DNA of 64,000 nt from Alteribacillus persepolensis (GCF_900099605.1 NZ_FNDK01000004.1:1-64000); one strand, 5' to 3'; positions 8,063-17,003 are shown, numbered from the stretch's first letter. A program made the numbers and translations. Notes: a model not told the origin generated them from the sequence alone.

Positions 8063-9364
8063 ATGACTACCTATCATTTTATAGGCATAAAAGGATCAGG
8101 AATGAGTGCACTTGCTCAAATCCTTCATGATATGAATTTTACTGTACAGGGGTCTGATGTAGAAAAGCGTTTTTTTACACAGCTGCCTCTAGAAAATAAA
8201 GGCATACCTATTCTCCCTTTTCAAAAAGAAAACATTAAAGATAACCAGACGTTGATAGCTTCTGCTGCTTACGGTGAAGAAAATGATGAAGTGAAAGAAG
8301 CAATGCGGCGCGGTATTCCCGTACAAAAATATCCTGTCTTTTTAGGGGATTTTTTGGAACAATTCACATCGGTTGCAGTAGCCGGCTCACACGGGAAAAC
8401 GTCCACGACTGGGCTTTTAGCACACGTGCTGGGGGCGTATAAACCTACGTCTTATTTAATTGGTGATGGAACAGGAAAAGGTGAAGAAAACAGCAGTTTT
8501 TTTGTATTTGAAGCGTGTGAGTACAGACGCCACTTCTTGCAGTATGAACCTGATTACGCGATTATGACAAACATCGATTTTGATCATCCGGATTATTTTA
8601 CGGATATGGAAGATGTCGTGTCTGCCTTTGAGGAAATGGCAGCAAAAGTGAAAAAAGGGATTGTTGCATGCGGTGATGATGAATACTTGCAAACGCTGAA
8701 TGCTCCTGTTCCCATTATGTATTATGGCATTGATGGAAAGTATGATTTTAATGCTGATAATATTCACTATGATGAAAACGGCACAACGTTTGATTTGCAT
8801 ATACGCGGAGATCGTATTGGGACATTCACCATTCCAGGATTTGGAAGACATAATGTGTTGAACGCTTTAGGGGTGATTGCTCTGTGTCACTATGAGGAAG
8901 TGCCGGCTTCTGTGATTAAAGAACAGCTTGCGTCATTTCCGGGAGTAAAGCGGCGTTTTACGGAAAAAACATTTGGAACACAAATACTGGTTGATGATTA
9001 CGCCCATCATCCGACAGAGATTAAAGCAACACTGGAATCTGCTCAGCAAAAATATCCAGGACGTGAAATTGTTGCAGTGTTTCAACCGCATACGTTCACA
9101 CGAACGCAAACATTTTTAGAAGAATTTGCTGAAAGCTTGCAAGCTGCTGACTCCGTGTATTTATGTGATATATTTGGTTCTGCTCGCGAAGACAAAGGCA
9201 CGCTTACGATTGAAGATTTACAAGAAAAAGTGCCAGGGTCACATATTATAACGGAAAACGATGTAAACCAATTAGCGGCACATAAAGATGGTGTCTTGTT
9301 GTTTATGGGAGCAGGGGATATTCAAAAATTTCAGCAGGCATATGAAGAATATGCTTCTTCATAA
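8063..9364 (+). CDS. murC: UDP-N-acetylmuramate--L-alanine ligase MurC
   Basis: A 433-residue cytoplasmic Mur ligase that adds L-alanine to UDP-MurNAc, the first peptide step of peptidoglycan synthesis. The Rossmann start [18 protein letters not shown] binds the UDP substrate. The ATP P-loop [10 protein letters not shown] is at about 106-115, and the ligase C-domain carries [14 protein letters not shown] at about 312-325. Length matches B. subtilis MurC (432). ATG 8063 follows AGATGGAGGGCC. It has its own promoter and terminator. As in B. subtilis it is followed by ytxGH. Confidence 0.97.
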   Translation: MTTYHFIGIKGSGMSALAQILHDMNFTVQGSDVEKRFFTQLPLENKGIPILPFQKENIKDNQTLIASAAYGEENDEVKEAMRRGIPVQKYPVFLGDFLEQFTSVAVAGSHGKTSTTGLLAHVLGAYKPTSYLIGDGTGKGEENSSFFVFEACEYRRHFLQYEPDYAIMTNIDFDHPDYFTDMEDVVSAFEEMAAKVKKGIVACGDDEYLQTLNAPVPIMYYGIDGKYDFNADNIHYDENGTTFDLHIRGDRIGTFTIPGFGRHNVLNALGVIALCHYEEVPASVIKEQLASFPGVKRRFTEKTFGTQILVDDYAHHPTEIKATLESAQQKYPGREIVAVFQPHTFTRTQTFLEEFAESLQAADSVYLCDIFGSAREDKGTLTIEDLQEKVPGSHIITENDVNQLAAHKDGVLLFMGAGDIQKFQQAYEEYASS

Positions 9365-9373
9365 AGAGATCAT

Positions 9374-9412
9374 CCGTTTTCTGCCTAAAACAGACAGGAA
9401 ACGGGTTTTTAT
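9374..9412 (+). terminator. Terminator after murC
   Basis: CCGTTTTCTG and CAGGAAACGG arms followed by a T run. Confidence 0.75.
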
Positions 9413-9450
9413 TTGATTGGAGCGGCAAGCCGAGTTTTTCTAATATTTAA

Positions 9451-9479
9451 GAAGGATTTCATCGTTTTTTAGCGAAATT
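9451..9479 (+). promoter_or_regulatory. Candidate sigma-H promoter for ytxGH
   Basis: GAAGGATTT (9451-9459), 11 bp, then AGCGAAATT (9471-9479). This fits the sigma-H pattern RNAGGAWWW-N11/12-RNNGAAT with one mismatch in the -10. The B. subtilis ytxGHJ operon is known for sigma-H and sigma-B promoters. A sigma-B-like pair (GTTTCA at 9524, GGTAAA near 9545) is weaker and very close to the ribosome binding site. Confidence 0.5.
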
Positions 9480-9576
9480 GATATATTAACTAGCGAATGT
9501 GACATGGCTGGGTAAAATGAAATGTTTCAGAACCAAGGAAAAGTGGTAAACTCAGAGAAGGAGGTGGCATCGTTCA

Positions 9577-10029
9577 ATGGAACTACTCTACATAAGTGCA
9601 TTGATTGTAGCACTTTCAATTGCAGCACTTGCCATTTTTGTTATAAAAACATTAAAAGCAGCAACCGGCACCATGGAAAAGGTTTCTATTACGCTGGAAC
9701 GCTTTGAAAATCAAATGCAGGGTATTACGAAAGAGTCTGAACAGCTGGTTCAAAAAACAAATCAAATTGCAGAGGACGTACAGCACAAAACCGAATCATT
9801 GAACGGTTTGTTTGCATCTCTTCAAAACGTCGGAGATTCCCTTGATACGGTTAACCACTCTTTTCGTGGACTGTCTGAAACAGTTGCCCGCCAATCAAAG
9901 CAACAATCCGAACAAGTGGCTCAAGCTGTTCAGTGGGGAAATGCAGCAATCGATTTGTACGCCAAGTGGCAAGCAAAGAAACAGGAAAAAGAGCAGCACA
10001 ATGAAAATTCTAATTCTGCAGGAGGGTGA
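9577..10029 (+). CDS. ytxG: YtxG, DUF948 membrane-anchored protein
   Basis: A 150-residue protein with one N-terminal membrane helix (LLYISALIVALSIAALAIFV, residues 3-22) and a long cytoplasmic-type coiled coil (for example EQLVQKTNQIAEDVQHKTES). It is the DUF948/YtxG family, a general stress and transition-state protein whose molecular role is unknown. ATG 9577 follows AGAAGGAGGTGG. It is separated from ytxH by 6 bp, so they are translated from one message. A sigma-H-like promoter lies upstream. A third gene, ytxJ in B. subtilis, is absent here because a terminator follows ytxH. Confidence 0.88.
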   Translation: MELLYISALIVALSIAALAIFVIKTLKAATGTMEKVSITLERFENQMQGITKESEQLVQKTNQIAEDVQHKTESLNGLFASLQNVGDSLDTVNHSFRGLSETVARQSKQQSEQVAQAVQWGNAAIDLYAKWQAKKQEKEQHNENSNSAGG

Positions 10030-10035
10030 TAGGGT

Positions 10036-10476
10036 ATGTCAGATATGAATACGAAAGATTTTGTGATTGGTACGTTAATAGGGGGAATTATCGGTGCATG
10101 TTCTGCATTGATGCTCGCTCCAAAATCCGGGAAGGAGCTGCGCGGCGATATATCAGAAAGTGCGCAGTCAGCTCGTGAAAAGACGAGTACACTTACAACA
10201 AATGCTTATGAAAAAGGAACAGAATGGGCATCCCTTGCAAAAGAGAAATCTTCTGGTATTGCTAAAAATGTCTCCGAGCAGTCCAGCCAGCTCTATGATC
10301 GTGTGAAAGAGGCAACATCAAAGTCAGCAGCTGATCAAGAGGAAAAAACAGCAGATGAGCTGGCAGATGAGCTGTCTGACGATTTAGATGACGAGATGAG
10401 TGAAAAATTAGAACAAGAAGTCAAAAATGATATCGAAGAGCTCCATACGTCCGTAGAACAGCAAGCAAACCGATAA
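10036..10476 (+). CDS. ytxH: YtxH, gas-vesicle/stress-type YtxH domain protein
   Basis: A 146-residue YtxH-family protein. The opening has a glycine-rich membrane-associated segment FVIGTLIGGIIGACSALMLA and the family signature APKSGKELRGDI. After this comes a long, Ser/Lys/Glu-rich helix region ending in the acidic stretch DELADELSDDLDDEMSEKLE. Family members are general stress proteins, and the N-terminal hydrophobic segment probably attaches to the membrane. ATG 10036 follows GGAGGGTGATAGGG. It is cotranscribed with ytxG and followed by a strong terminator. Confidence 0.88.
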   Translation: MSDMNTKDFVIGTLIGGIIGACSALMLAPKSGKELRGDISESAQSAREKTSTLTTNAYEKGTEWASLAKEKSSGIAKNVSEQSSQLYDRVKEATSKSAADQEEKTADELADELSDDLDDEMSEKLEQEVKNDIEELHTSVEQQANR

Positions 10477-10491
10477 ATGAATATACACTCA

Positions 10492-10519
10492 TTCCGCGGC
10501 AAAAGCCGCGGAGTTTTTG
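10492..10519 (+). terminator. Terminator after ytxGH
   Basis: Perfect 8-bp stem TCCGCGGC/GCCGCGGA with an AAAA loop, followed by GTTTTTG. Confidence 0.9.
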
Positions 10520-10742
10520 TTTATGTTTGATGTCTAGGTCAAGTGTTTGCAATGGTTTTTATTTGTCGCAACATAAGAGAGACGATGGAGCGCATACTGA
10601 TATCAAGTGCAAATCACTTGTTATTTAATGAACGTTATGTTCGTCTGTAAAAAAATTTAATAGACAGTATTAAGGAATCCACTTTTATATAAGTATTTTT
10701 TACTTTAGTGCTTAAAAGCGTTTAATTAATAAAGAAAAAAGG

Positions 10743-10771
10743 CTGACATTTACAGACAAATCGTTTATAAT
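10743..10771 (+). promoter_or_regulatory. Sigma-A-type promoter for aroA
   Basis: CTGACA (10743-10748), 17 bp, TATAAT (10766-10771), 78 bp upstream of the chosen start. The remaining gap from 10520 is AT-rich and holds no recognisable gene. Confidence 0.75.
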
Positions 10772-10848
10772 AGTCATTAATTACTAAGAAATGTAACACC
10801 GAATGACGAAAAAAGGAAAAATAAATCAAATCATAGGGAGTGGAGAAA

Positions 10849-11925
10849 GTGAGCAATGAACAGTTAGAAAACCTAAGAGGTCAGCTTGATGACGTAAATA
10901 TGAAACTATTGGACACGATAAATGAGCGGGCACGCATTGTACAAGAAATTGGCCAAGTGAAAAGTGTGAGCGGCCAAAAGCGCTTTGACCCAGTAAGAGA
11001 AAGAAAAATGCTTGATATGATTGCAGAAAATAACGAAGGACCATTTGAAACAAGCACTCTTCAGCATTTATTTAAGCAAATCTTTCAAGCTAGTTTGGAA
11101 TTGCAGGAAGATGATAATCGAAAAGCATTGCTCGTGTCACGCAAGAAAAAAGCAGAAGACACCATTGTCGATTTAAAAGGAGAAGAAATTGGCAATGGGT
11201 CACAAAAAATCATTGCCGGACCATGTTCTGTTGAAAGTTACGAACAAGTATATGAAGTAGCTTCAGCAATGAAAGAACAAGGGATTCGACTGCTTCGCGG
11301 TGGTGCTTTTAAACCTCGTACGTCTCCTTATGATTTCCAAGGACTCGGGCTAGAAGGGCTGGAAATTTTAAGACGCGTTGCGGATGAGCTTGATATGGTT
11401 GTTATTAGTGAAGTAATGACACCAGGAGAAATCGCAGAAGCATCAGAATATGTCGATGTTATCCAAATCGGTGCCCGGAACATGCAAAACTTCGACTTGT
11501 TAAAAGAAGTAGGTGCTGTTGATAAACCAGTATTATTAAAACGTGGTTTGTCTGCAACCATTGATGAATTCATCAAAGCGGCAGAATATATTCTTGCTAA
11601 AGGAAATGAAAATGTAATGCTCTGTGAACGAGGCATCCGCACATTTGAAAAAGCGACAAGAAACACATTAGATATATCAGCCATTCCTGTGTTAAAACAA
11701 GAGACACACCTTCCGGTTCTAGCGGATGTAACACACTCTACTGGCAGACGCGATTTGCTTCTTCCGGCAGCCAAAGCGGCTTTAGCTATTGGAGCCGATG
11801 CGGTGATGGCGGAAGTGCATCCCGATCCAGCAGTTGCATTGTCTGATTCTGCCCAGCAGATGGATATTCCACAATTCCATGATTTTCTCCAGTCTTTGCG
11901 TGACTCTGGGTTGTATAAATTATAA
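10849..11925 (+). CDS. aroA: Bifunctional chorismate mutase / DAHP synthase (AroA of Bacillus type)
   Basis: A 358-residue fusion that starts the shikimate pathway. Residues 1 to about 90 are an AroQ-type chorismate mutase domain, which also serves as the feedback sensor for prephenate and chorismate. From about 105 to the end is the KDO8P-like DAHP synthase, condensing PEP and erythrose 4-phosphate. Visible motifs are [37 protein letters not shown] and [15 protein letters not shown] chose the GTG at 10849 ([12 protein letters not shown]) because B. subtilis AroA starts MSN and GGGAGTGGAG lies upstream; GTG 10840 would add three residues. Monocistronic, with promoter and terminator. Confidence 0.95.
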   Translation: MSNEQLENLRGQLDDVNMKLLDTINERARIVQEIGQVKSVSGQKRFDPVRERKMLDMIAENNEGPFETSTLQHLFKQIFQASLELQEDDNRKALLVSRKKKAEDTIVDLKGEEIGNGSQKIIAGPCSVESYEQVYEVASAMKEQGIRLLRGGAFKPRTSPYDFQGLGLEGLEILRRVADELDMVVISEVMTPGEIAEASEYVDVIQIGARNMQNFDLLKEVGAVDKPVLLKRGLSATIDEFIKAAEYILAKGNENVMLCERGIRTFEKATRNTLDISAIPVLKQETHLPVLADVTHSTGRRDLLLPAAKAALAIGADAVMAEVHPDPAVALSDSAQQMDIPQFHDFLQSLRDSGLYKL

Positions 11926-11933
11926 AGACCTGA

Positions 11934-11967
11934 ACGTCTTCTCCAAGCTTTGGGGGAGACGTTTTTA
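11934..11967 (+). terminator. Terminator after aroA
   Basis: ACGTCTTCTCC and GGGGGAGACGT arms followed by TTTTTA. Confidence 0.85.
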
Positions 11968-12043
11968 ATAGCTTATGTGGCTATTGTTACGTAAATTTCA
12001 TGAAAAAAGTATAAAACTGTGTAAAATTTGGTGAACATACCGA

Positions 12044-12084
12044 TATAACTAGGGAAAGGAATTGCGGAACCTCCTCTAGTTATA
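12044..12084 (+). promoter_or_regulatory. Inverted repeat and promoter region of ccpA
   Basis: TATAACTAG (12044-12052) and CTAGTTATA (12076-12084) form a perfect 9-bp inverted repeat with a 23-bp spacer. The right arm overlaps TATAAT (12081-12086), a good -10. A weak -35 is possible upstream. This is either an operator for an unknown regulator or an mRNA hairpin, depending on where transcription starts. Confidence 0.45.
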
Positions 12085-12143
12085 ATATGATAACACTACA
12101 TTATGAAAATGAATGAAAGGAAATAGACGAGGAGGCTTTCGGA

Positions 12144-13145
12144 GTGAACACAACCATTTACGATGTAGCACGAGAAGCAGGTGTATCCATGGCTACTGTT
12201 TCAAGAGTAGTGAATGGAAACCCAAATGTAAAACCAGCAACGAGGAAAAAAGTATTAGATGCCATTGAACGGCTCGGATACCGTCCTAATGCCGTAGCAC
12301 GAGGACTTGCCAGTAAAAAAACCACGACAGTAGGAGTTATCATCCCAGACATTTCGAGTATCTTTTTTGCTGAGTTAGCGCGCGGAATTGAAGATATCGC
12401 AACAATGTACAAATACAATATTATTTTAAGTAACTCAGACCAAAACAAAGACAAAGAAATCCATTTAATTAACACACTCCTAGAAAAGCAGGTAGACGGC
12501 ATTTTATTTATGGGCGGCGAGATTACAGAAGAACACGTAGAGGAGTTTAAACGCTCCCCTGTTCCTGTCGTATTAGCAGCAACGCTTGATGAAAACAAAC
12601 AGATTCCATCTGTCAACATTGATTACCGTCAAGCTGCATTTGACGCGGTGACAGAGCTGATAGAGGCTGGCCATCAAAGAGTTGGAATGGTATCTGGTTC
12701 GTTAGAAGATCCAATGAATGGCTATCAGAAGTTTCAAGGATATAAAGAAGCATGTGAACAAAACGGACCAGGCTTTGATGAAAGCTTAGTGACTGTCGGA
12801 GATTACACGTACGATTCAGGAATAGAAGCTGTACAAGAGTTAAGAAAAAGAGATAACCCGCCTACAGCTATTTTTGCGGCGACAGATGAAATGGCACTAG
12901 GAGTTATCCACGGATTGCAAGACAGCGGCGTGAGTGTTCCCGATGAAGTAGAAGTCATCGGTTTTGATAATACACGTTTAGCTACGATGGTCCGCCCGAC
13001 TCTTACAACGGTTGTACAGCCGATGTATGATATTGGAGCTGTTTCAATGCGTCTGTTGACAAAGTATATGAATAAAGAAGAAGTGCAGGATGAAGTAGTA
13101 CAGTTACCACATCGTTTAGAATATAGAGACTCTACTTCATTCTAA
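12144..13145 (+). CDS. ccpA: Catabolite control protein A (LacI/GalR family)
   Basis: A 333-residue master regulator of carbon catabolite control. With HPr-Ser46-P it binds cre sites. The N-terminal HTH ([20 protein letters not shown], residues 3-22) and hinge helix [20 protein letters not shown] are typical of CcpA. The periplasmic-binding-like core carries [20 protein letters not shown] and the C-terminal [20 protein letters not shown]. Length matches B. subtilis CcpA (334). The start is GTG 12144 with GAGGAGG upstream. As in B. subtilis it is followed by motPS, probably with read-through. Two candidate targets are in this window, in the acuABC/acsA module. Confidence 0.96.
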   Translation: MNTTIYDVAREAGVSMATVSRVVNGNPNVKPATRKKVLDAIERLGYRPNAVARGLASKKTTTVGVIIPDISSIFFAELARGIEDIATMYKYNIILSNSDQNKDKEIHLINTLLEKQVDGILFMGGEITEEHVEEFKRSPVPVVLAATLDENKQIPSVNIDYRQAAFDAVTELIEAGHQRVGMVSGSLEDPMNGYQKFQGYKEACEQNGPGFDESLVTVGDYTYDSGIEAVQELRKRDNPPTAIFAATDEMALGVIHGLQDSGVSVPDEVEVIGFDNTRLATMVRPTLTTVVQPMYDIGAVSMRLLTKYMNKEEVQDEVVQLPHRLEYRDSTSF

Positions 13146-13250
13146 GCTGCCAAGCTGGTTAAAGAAGCTGAACTTTTGTTTGGCAATTTGCTTGTTCGTG
13201 CCTGCATGTTCGGTATGGAAAAATTACACACAGGGAGTCAGGATCGATAT

Positions 13251-14060
13251 ATGAAAAAGCTTGATATATTGACACCCATCGGTATCCTTTTAGGCATCTC
13301 TACATTGCTGTTTGCCATATTTACCAACGCGGGCATGGAATCGGTTGTCTTTTTCATTCAGTTAACTGCTTTTCTAATTGTTTTTGGTGGAATTGCAGCA
13401 GCGTTGTTGATTAGCTTTTCGTTTAAAGAAATCAAGAAGATGCCAAAAGTAGCACAGCAGGCTTTTCGTCATGATGATAATGACTTGCCGCAGCTCATCG
13501 ACACCTTTTCCCATCTGTCTACAAAAGCAAGACGTGAAGGGCTGCTGGCACTTGAGGCGGAGTTAGATGAAGTTGAAGACCCATACATTCGAAAAGGCGT
13601 TCTCCTTGCTGTAGACGGAATGGAACCAGACGTGATTAAAGATATTATGATGGCAGAGGTTGTTGCACTAGAAGAGCGGCATCGCAAGGGGCGCCTCTTT
13701 TTTGAAAAGGCTGGTGAATATGCACCAGCTTGGGGAATGGTCGGGACGTTGATTGGGCTTGTGCTCATGCTGCAAGAATTGGAAGACCCTGCAACACTCG
13801 GACCAAATATGGCAGTAGCTTTAATGACGACGTTATATGGGACAGTCTTAGCAAATTTAGTCTTTTTGCCAATGTCTAATAAGTTAGAGCAAAAAACAGA
13901 AGATGAGGTTTTTGTAAAACAAATCGTCATTGAAGGTGTTATCGGTGTGCAGTCCGGCCAAAATCCAAAGATTTTGGAAGAAAAATTAACAGCGTTTGTG
14001 CGTAAAAACAATAAACAGGAACAATTGGAAGAAACGGAGGAACTCGCTAATGAGGCGTAG
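13251..14060 (+). CDS. motP: Flagellar motor stator subunit MotP (Na+-type)
   Basis: A 269-residue MotA/ExbB-family inner-membrane stator subunit, partner of MotS. It has four membrane helices: two near the N-terminus (LTPIGILLGISTLLFAIF and the FFIQLTAFLIVFGGIAAALL region) and two in the second half (APAWGMVGTLIGLVLMLQEL and VALMTTLYGTVLANLVFLPM), around a cytoplasmic domain with ALEERHRKGRLFFEKAGEYA. I chose ATG 13251 (MKKLDILTPIGIL) because B. subtilis MotP starts equivalently and AGGA lies upstream; an open frame extends 25 codons further. It overlaps motS by 11 bp and lies directly after ccpA, the B. subtilis motPS position, so it is MotPS and not MotAB. Confidence 0.93.
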   Translation: MKKLDILTPIGILLGISTLLFAIFTNAGMESVVFFIQLTAFLIVFGGIAAALLISFSFKEIKKMPKVAQQAFRHDDNDLPQLIDTFSHLSTKARREGLLALEAELDEVEDPYIRKGVLLAVDGMEPDVIKDIMMAEVVALEERHRKGRLFFEKAGEYAPAWGMVGTLIGLVLMLQELEDPATLGPNMAVALMTTLYGTVLANLVFLPMSNKLEQKTEDEVFVKQIVIEGVIGVQSGQNPKILEEKLTAFVRKNNKQEQLEETEELANEA

Positions 14061-14796
14061 AGAAAAAAAGCCTCAGAAGGGGTCGCCGAAATGGATGGTA
14101 ACCTTCTCCGATATCGTGCTGCTCGTTCTAGTGTTTTTTGTTATGTTGTTCTCCATGTCTGTTATTGATGCAAAGAAATTTCAAGCTATTGCGGATTCGT
14201 TTCAGGATCAAGCCATGTTTGAATCGTTTTCTTCGATAGCAGAATTGGAAAATCAAAATATGGACACTGATTCGTCTGCTGGCAATGCAAATACGGCACA
14301 AGAAGAGGAAGAAATTAATCTTGATGAACTGCTGCAAGAAGTGCAGGCATATTTAGAAGAAAATGACTTGAATGAATACATTTCAGCGACACGGGATGAC
14401 CGTGGGGTTGTCCTCGTTTTACAGGAGCAGCTGTTATTTCATACGGGGGAAGCAGACATATTAAGTGAGGGTGAACCTTTTTTAAACAAGGTAGGTACAT
14501 TGTTGGAATTGCTTCCTAACCTGGTGAAAGTAGAGGGACACACCGATAACCGCCCAATTTCTACATATCGGTACCCTTCTAATTGGGAACTATCAGGTGC
14601 TCGAGCCAGCAGCGTTATCCGTTACTTAATCAGCCGCCATGATCTCGAACAGAACCGTTTTGCGGCAACGGGATATGGTGCGACGCAGCCAATTGCTCCG
14701 AATAATTCAGAAGAGAATATGCAAAAAAACCGCCGAGTCGTTATCGTTATTTCTGATCCGGCGTTTGAAGAAGAAACGAGAGAATCTGCTCGCTGA
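14050..14796 (+). CDS. motS: Flagellar motor stator subunit MotS (Na+-type)
   Basis: A 248-residue MotB-type subunit. A basic N-terminus leads to one membrane helix at about 17-37 (VTFSDIVLLVLVFFVMLFSM) with the ion-binding Asp21. A plug/linker follows, then an OmpA-like peptidoglycan-binding domain at about 125-240 (VEGHTDNRPISTYRYPSNWE, SGARASSVIRYLI, GYGATQPIAPNNSEENMQKN). ATG 14050 is preceded by GGAGGAA inside the motP end. B. subtilis MotS, from memory, has VFFILLFSMS where this has VFFVMLFSMS; the pore-lining Leu-to-Met change (residue 32) lies in the region linked to ion choice in alkaliphiles. Confidence 0.92.
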   Translation: MRRREKKPQKGSPKWMVTFSDIVLLVLVFFVMLFSMSVIDAKKFQAIADSFQDQAMFESFSSIAELENQNMDTDSSAGNANTAQEEEEINLDELLQEVQAYLEENDLNEYISATRDDRGVVLVLQEQLLFHTGEADILSEGEPFLNKVGTLLELLPNLVKVEGHTDNRPISTYRYPSNWELSGARASSVIRYLISRHDLEQNRFAATGYGATQPIAPNNSEENMQKNRRVVIVISDPAFEEETRESAR

Positions 14797-14869
14797 GAGA
14801 AAAGCAGGGGTTAAGTGTAAAACTGGTCACTCAAAAGCCGAACAATAAAATATGAAAGTGTCTGCTAAG

Positions 14870-15079
14870 GTATTGTTAACATACGAAGATTTCTGCAGGA
14901 CGTCGGCTAAGACCAGCCACATCGTGTGGCCAACGCCGACACCAACACGTCCTGTGCGTCGAAACACGAGCCGAAGTCCATTTGGTAAAGGGCTGTTCTT
15001 TACCAAGTTAGCTGAGGCCCCGTGCCTGCGGAACACGATGTATGTTGACGGAGCAACGATAGAAATTCCTGTAATAAAC
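14870..15079 (+). repeat. Structured GC-rich intergenic element, copy B
   Basis: This fills the motS-acuC gap. It holds a nested hairpin at 14894-14956 (outer arms CAGGACGT/ACGTCCTG, middle GTCGGC/GCCGAC, inner GCCACA/TGTGGC) and a second hairpin at 14979-15006 (TTTGGTAAAG/CTTTACCAAG). A tail at 15021-15079 contains ATGTATGTTGACGGAGCAAC. The tail recurs, reverse-complemented, at 47463-47525, including the adjoining CCGAACG terminator palindrome. The motif TTAGCTGAGGCCCCGTGCC resembles copy A's TTAGCTGAAGCCTTGCCC. It is of the type of GC-rich repeats scattered in Bacillaceae genomes. Open frames crossing it lack ribosome binding sites. Confidence 0.6.
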
Positions 15080-15121
15080 AAAAATCCGAACGGTTTATTA
15101 ATAAACCGTTCGGATTTTTAT
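15080..15121. terminator. Bidirectional terminator between motS and acuC
   Basis: An almost perfect 20-bp palindrome (AAAATCCGAACGGTTTATTA and its mirror) with A and T runs on both sides. It can serve both convergent operons. The CCGAACGG core is shared with the terminator after argH. Confidence 0.85.
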
Positions 15122-15179
15122 ATGGTTTCTATACTTTTGTCCCAGCTTCCACGTTTGGTACCATTTACATTTTAGAATG

Positions 15180-16343
15180 TTATTGTTGTTCGTTAATAAT
15201 ATGAAATAATGCCTTGTCAACGGTTTTGCTGTTCTTTGCAGTAATCTCGCTTCGTCTTGGAATAGCAGGATATAAATCACCCGGATCACTCCAGGAGTTT
15301 GGCAGCGAAACAGGTGCTTTCGGCTGCCATTTTTTCTGCCAATCCTGAGAGATAGGGTGATTTAATACATCTGTTTGGTTGGTCATTTCCAGCCAAATCA
15401 TCGCCCAGGCTCTAGGAACAACTCTCCATATATCATAGCCGCCCCCGCCTACTGCAATCCACTTCCCGTGACAGTATTCATGGGCAAGCTCATGAGCAAG
15501 TTTTGGAACACAGCGATATGTCTTCATCGTAGAGGACAAGTGCGTTAATGGATCATAATAATGGGCATCGGCTCCATTTTGTGTCAAAATAACGTCTGGT
15601 TTGAAAAATTCGATAACTTTTCGAAAAGTTCGCTCGTAACAATCAAGAAACGATTCGTCCTCGGTAAATGCATCGATAGGCACATTAATGGAAAAGCCAT
15701 ACCCTTGTCCAGCGCCTTTTTCATGTACCTCTCCTGTTCCAGGAAACAAATAGCGTCCAGTTTCATGAATGGATAGAGTACAAACATCCGGATCATCATA
15801 AAAGGCCCACTGCACCCCGTCTCCATGATGGGCATCTGTATCAATATACAGCACACGGGCATCATGTTTCTGCCTCAAATATTCGATAGCAATGGCACTG
15901 TCATTATAAATGCAAAATCCCGAAGCTTTTCCTCTAAAGCCGTGATGGAGCCCGCCGCCTAAGTGAAGAGCATGCTGTGTGCGCCCTTGCATGACGGCAT
16001 CAACAGCGGTTAAGGTTCCCCCAACGAGCAGGGCAGATGCTTCATGCATGTGTGGAAAAACAGGAGTGTCCTCTGTACCAATACCGTAATTGTTAGCAAT
16101 GCCGCGGCTTAATGTTCCATTCCCCGCCGATTTAATAGCGTCTATATAAGGCTTGTCATGAATCAAGGCAATTTCCTCATCGGTTGCCGTTCTTGGCGCA
16201 ATGACATCATCTGCAAAAAGAGCACCTGATGACGTTAATAAATCATGGGTTAGCTGCAGCCGCAGATGATTAAATGGGTGATGATCACTGAATTTATAAG
16301 AAAGTTGTCCTTCCGAGTATACAAAAATGGATTCTTGGCTCAT
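15180..16343 (-). CDS. acuC: Acetoin utilisation protein AcuC, NAD-independent lysine deacetylase
   Basis: A 387-residue class I histone-deacetylase-fold enzyme; length equals B. subtilis AcuC. Zn-site motifs are visible: HLGGGLHHGFRGKASGFCIY, then YIDTDAHHGDGVQWAF and TQNGADAHYYDPL, ending with AVGGGGYDIWRVVPRAWAM. In B. subtilis AcuC removes the acetyl group placed by AcuA on AcsA, restoring acetyl-CoA synthetase activity. It is the last gene of acuA-acuB-acuC, overlapping acuB by the ATGA quartet at 16340-16343, and acsA is the divergent neighbour. Transcription ends at the 15.1 kb palindrome. Confidence 0.95.
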   Translation of the reverse strand: MSQESIFVYSEGQLSYKFSDHHPFNHLRLQLTHDLLTSSGALFADDVIAPRTATDEEIALIHDKPYIDAIKSAGNGTLSRGIANNYGIGTEDTPVFPHMHEASALLVGGTLTAVDAVMQGRTQHALHLGGGLHHGFRGKASGFCIYNDSAIAIEYLRQKHDARVLYIDTDAHHGDGVQWAFYDDPDVCTLSIHETGRYLFPGTGEVHEKGAGQGYGFSINVPIDAFTEDESFLDCYERTFRKVIEFFKPDVILTQNGADAHYYDPLTHLSSTMKTYRCVPKLAHELAHEYCHGKWIAVGGGGYDIWRVVPRAWAMIWLEMTNQTDVLNHPISQDWQKKWQPKAPVSLPNSWSDPGDLYPAIPRRSEITAKNSKTVDKALFHIINEQQ

Positions 16344-16984
16344 AGGTTAATCCCCGGAATACGAGGCCATGTGATGTCATAACCTTTTGTTTGAAGCTGC
16401 TCAATTATACGGCGCGGGTCCATCGTTTGTACTCGGAAGGCTAACACTTTCGTATCAGGAATTGGGTTTGGGTAGACAAGGACGCTGGTAACGTTGACTT
16501 TATTGTCCTTAAAAACTTGAGAAACTTCGGCTAACTGACCAGTAACATTTGGCACCTGGACTTCGATGCGTGATGACGGATGATGTGCCCCTGTTAACTT
16601 TACAAGGGTGTGCAGTACATCAGATTCTTTTAAAATGCCAACAAGTTTGTCTTCATCTGTTACGACAGGAAGAGCGCTGATATCATTTTCATATAATGTA
16701 ACGGCAGCCTCTTCTACAAAATCAAGCGGCTGCACGGTAATGACAGGAAACTTCATAATTTTAGAAGCCGGGTAGTGCAGCTCATCAGGTTCATTCAAAT
16801 GAAACACAGAAGGGCTGGCATCTCTAATATCTCTATCAGATACAATCCCTGCGACTTTGTTTTGTTGGTCAATGACGGGAATGTGTCTAATTTTATGCTT
16901 ATGAAGCAGCTCCATAGCGGTTTTTATTGAAGTATTTGGTTCGATAGTGGACACATTTGTTTTCATAATTTCTTCTACAAGCAT
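16340..16984 (-). CDS. acuB: Acetoin utilisation protein AcuB (CBS pair + ACT domain)
   Basis: A 214-residue protein with two CBS domains (about 1-140: MLVEEIMKTNVSTIEPNTS, HIRHIPVIDQQNKVAGIVSD, ISALPVVTDEDKLVGILKES) and a C-terminal ACT-type domain (SRIEVQVPNVTGQLAEVSQV). It probably senses an adenine nucleotide and tunes the AcuA/AcuC pair, but its role is not established. I chose ATG 16984 to match the B. subtilis start MIVEQIM; the GTG five codons upstream lies inside the ribosome binding sequence AAGAGGTG. The cre-like site 17004-17017 lies directly upstream. Confidence 0.92.
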   Translation of the reverse strand: MLVEEIMKTNVSTIEPNTSIKTAMELLHKHKIRHIPVIDQQNKVAGIVSDRDIRDASPSVFHLNEPDELHYPASKIMKFPVITVQPLDFVEEAAVTLYENDISALPVVTDEDKLVGILKESDVLHTLVKLTGAHHPSSRIEVQVPNVTGQLAEVSQVFKDNKVNVTSVLVYPNPIPDTKVLAFRVQTMDPRRIIEQLQTKGYDITWPRIPGINL

Positions 16985-17003
16985 GGTATCTACTGTCACC
17001 TCT

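Noticed and set aside
9524-9551. Sigma-B-like promoter before ytxG (GTTTCA ... GGTAAA)
   Set aside because: Both boxes are imperfect, and the implied start is almost on the ribosome binding site; the sigma-H pair is better.
14852-15175. 107-codon frame in the motS-acuC gap
   Set aside because: It is made of nested hairpins and a terminator palindrome of a repeat; no ribosome binding site.
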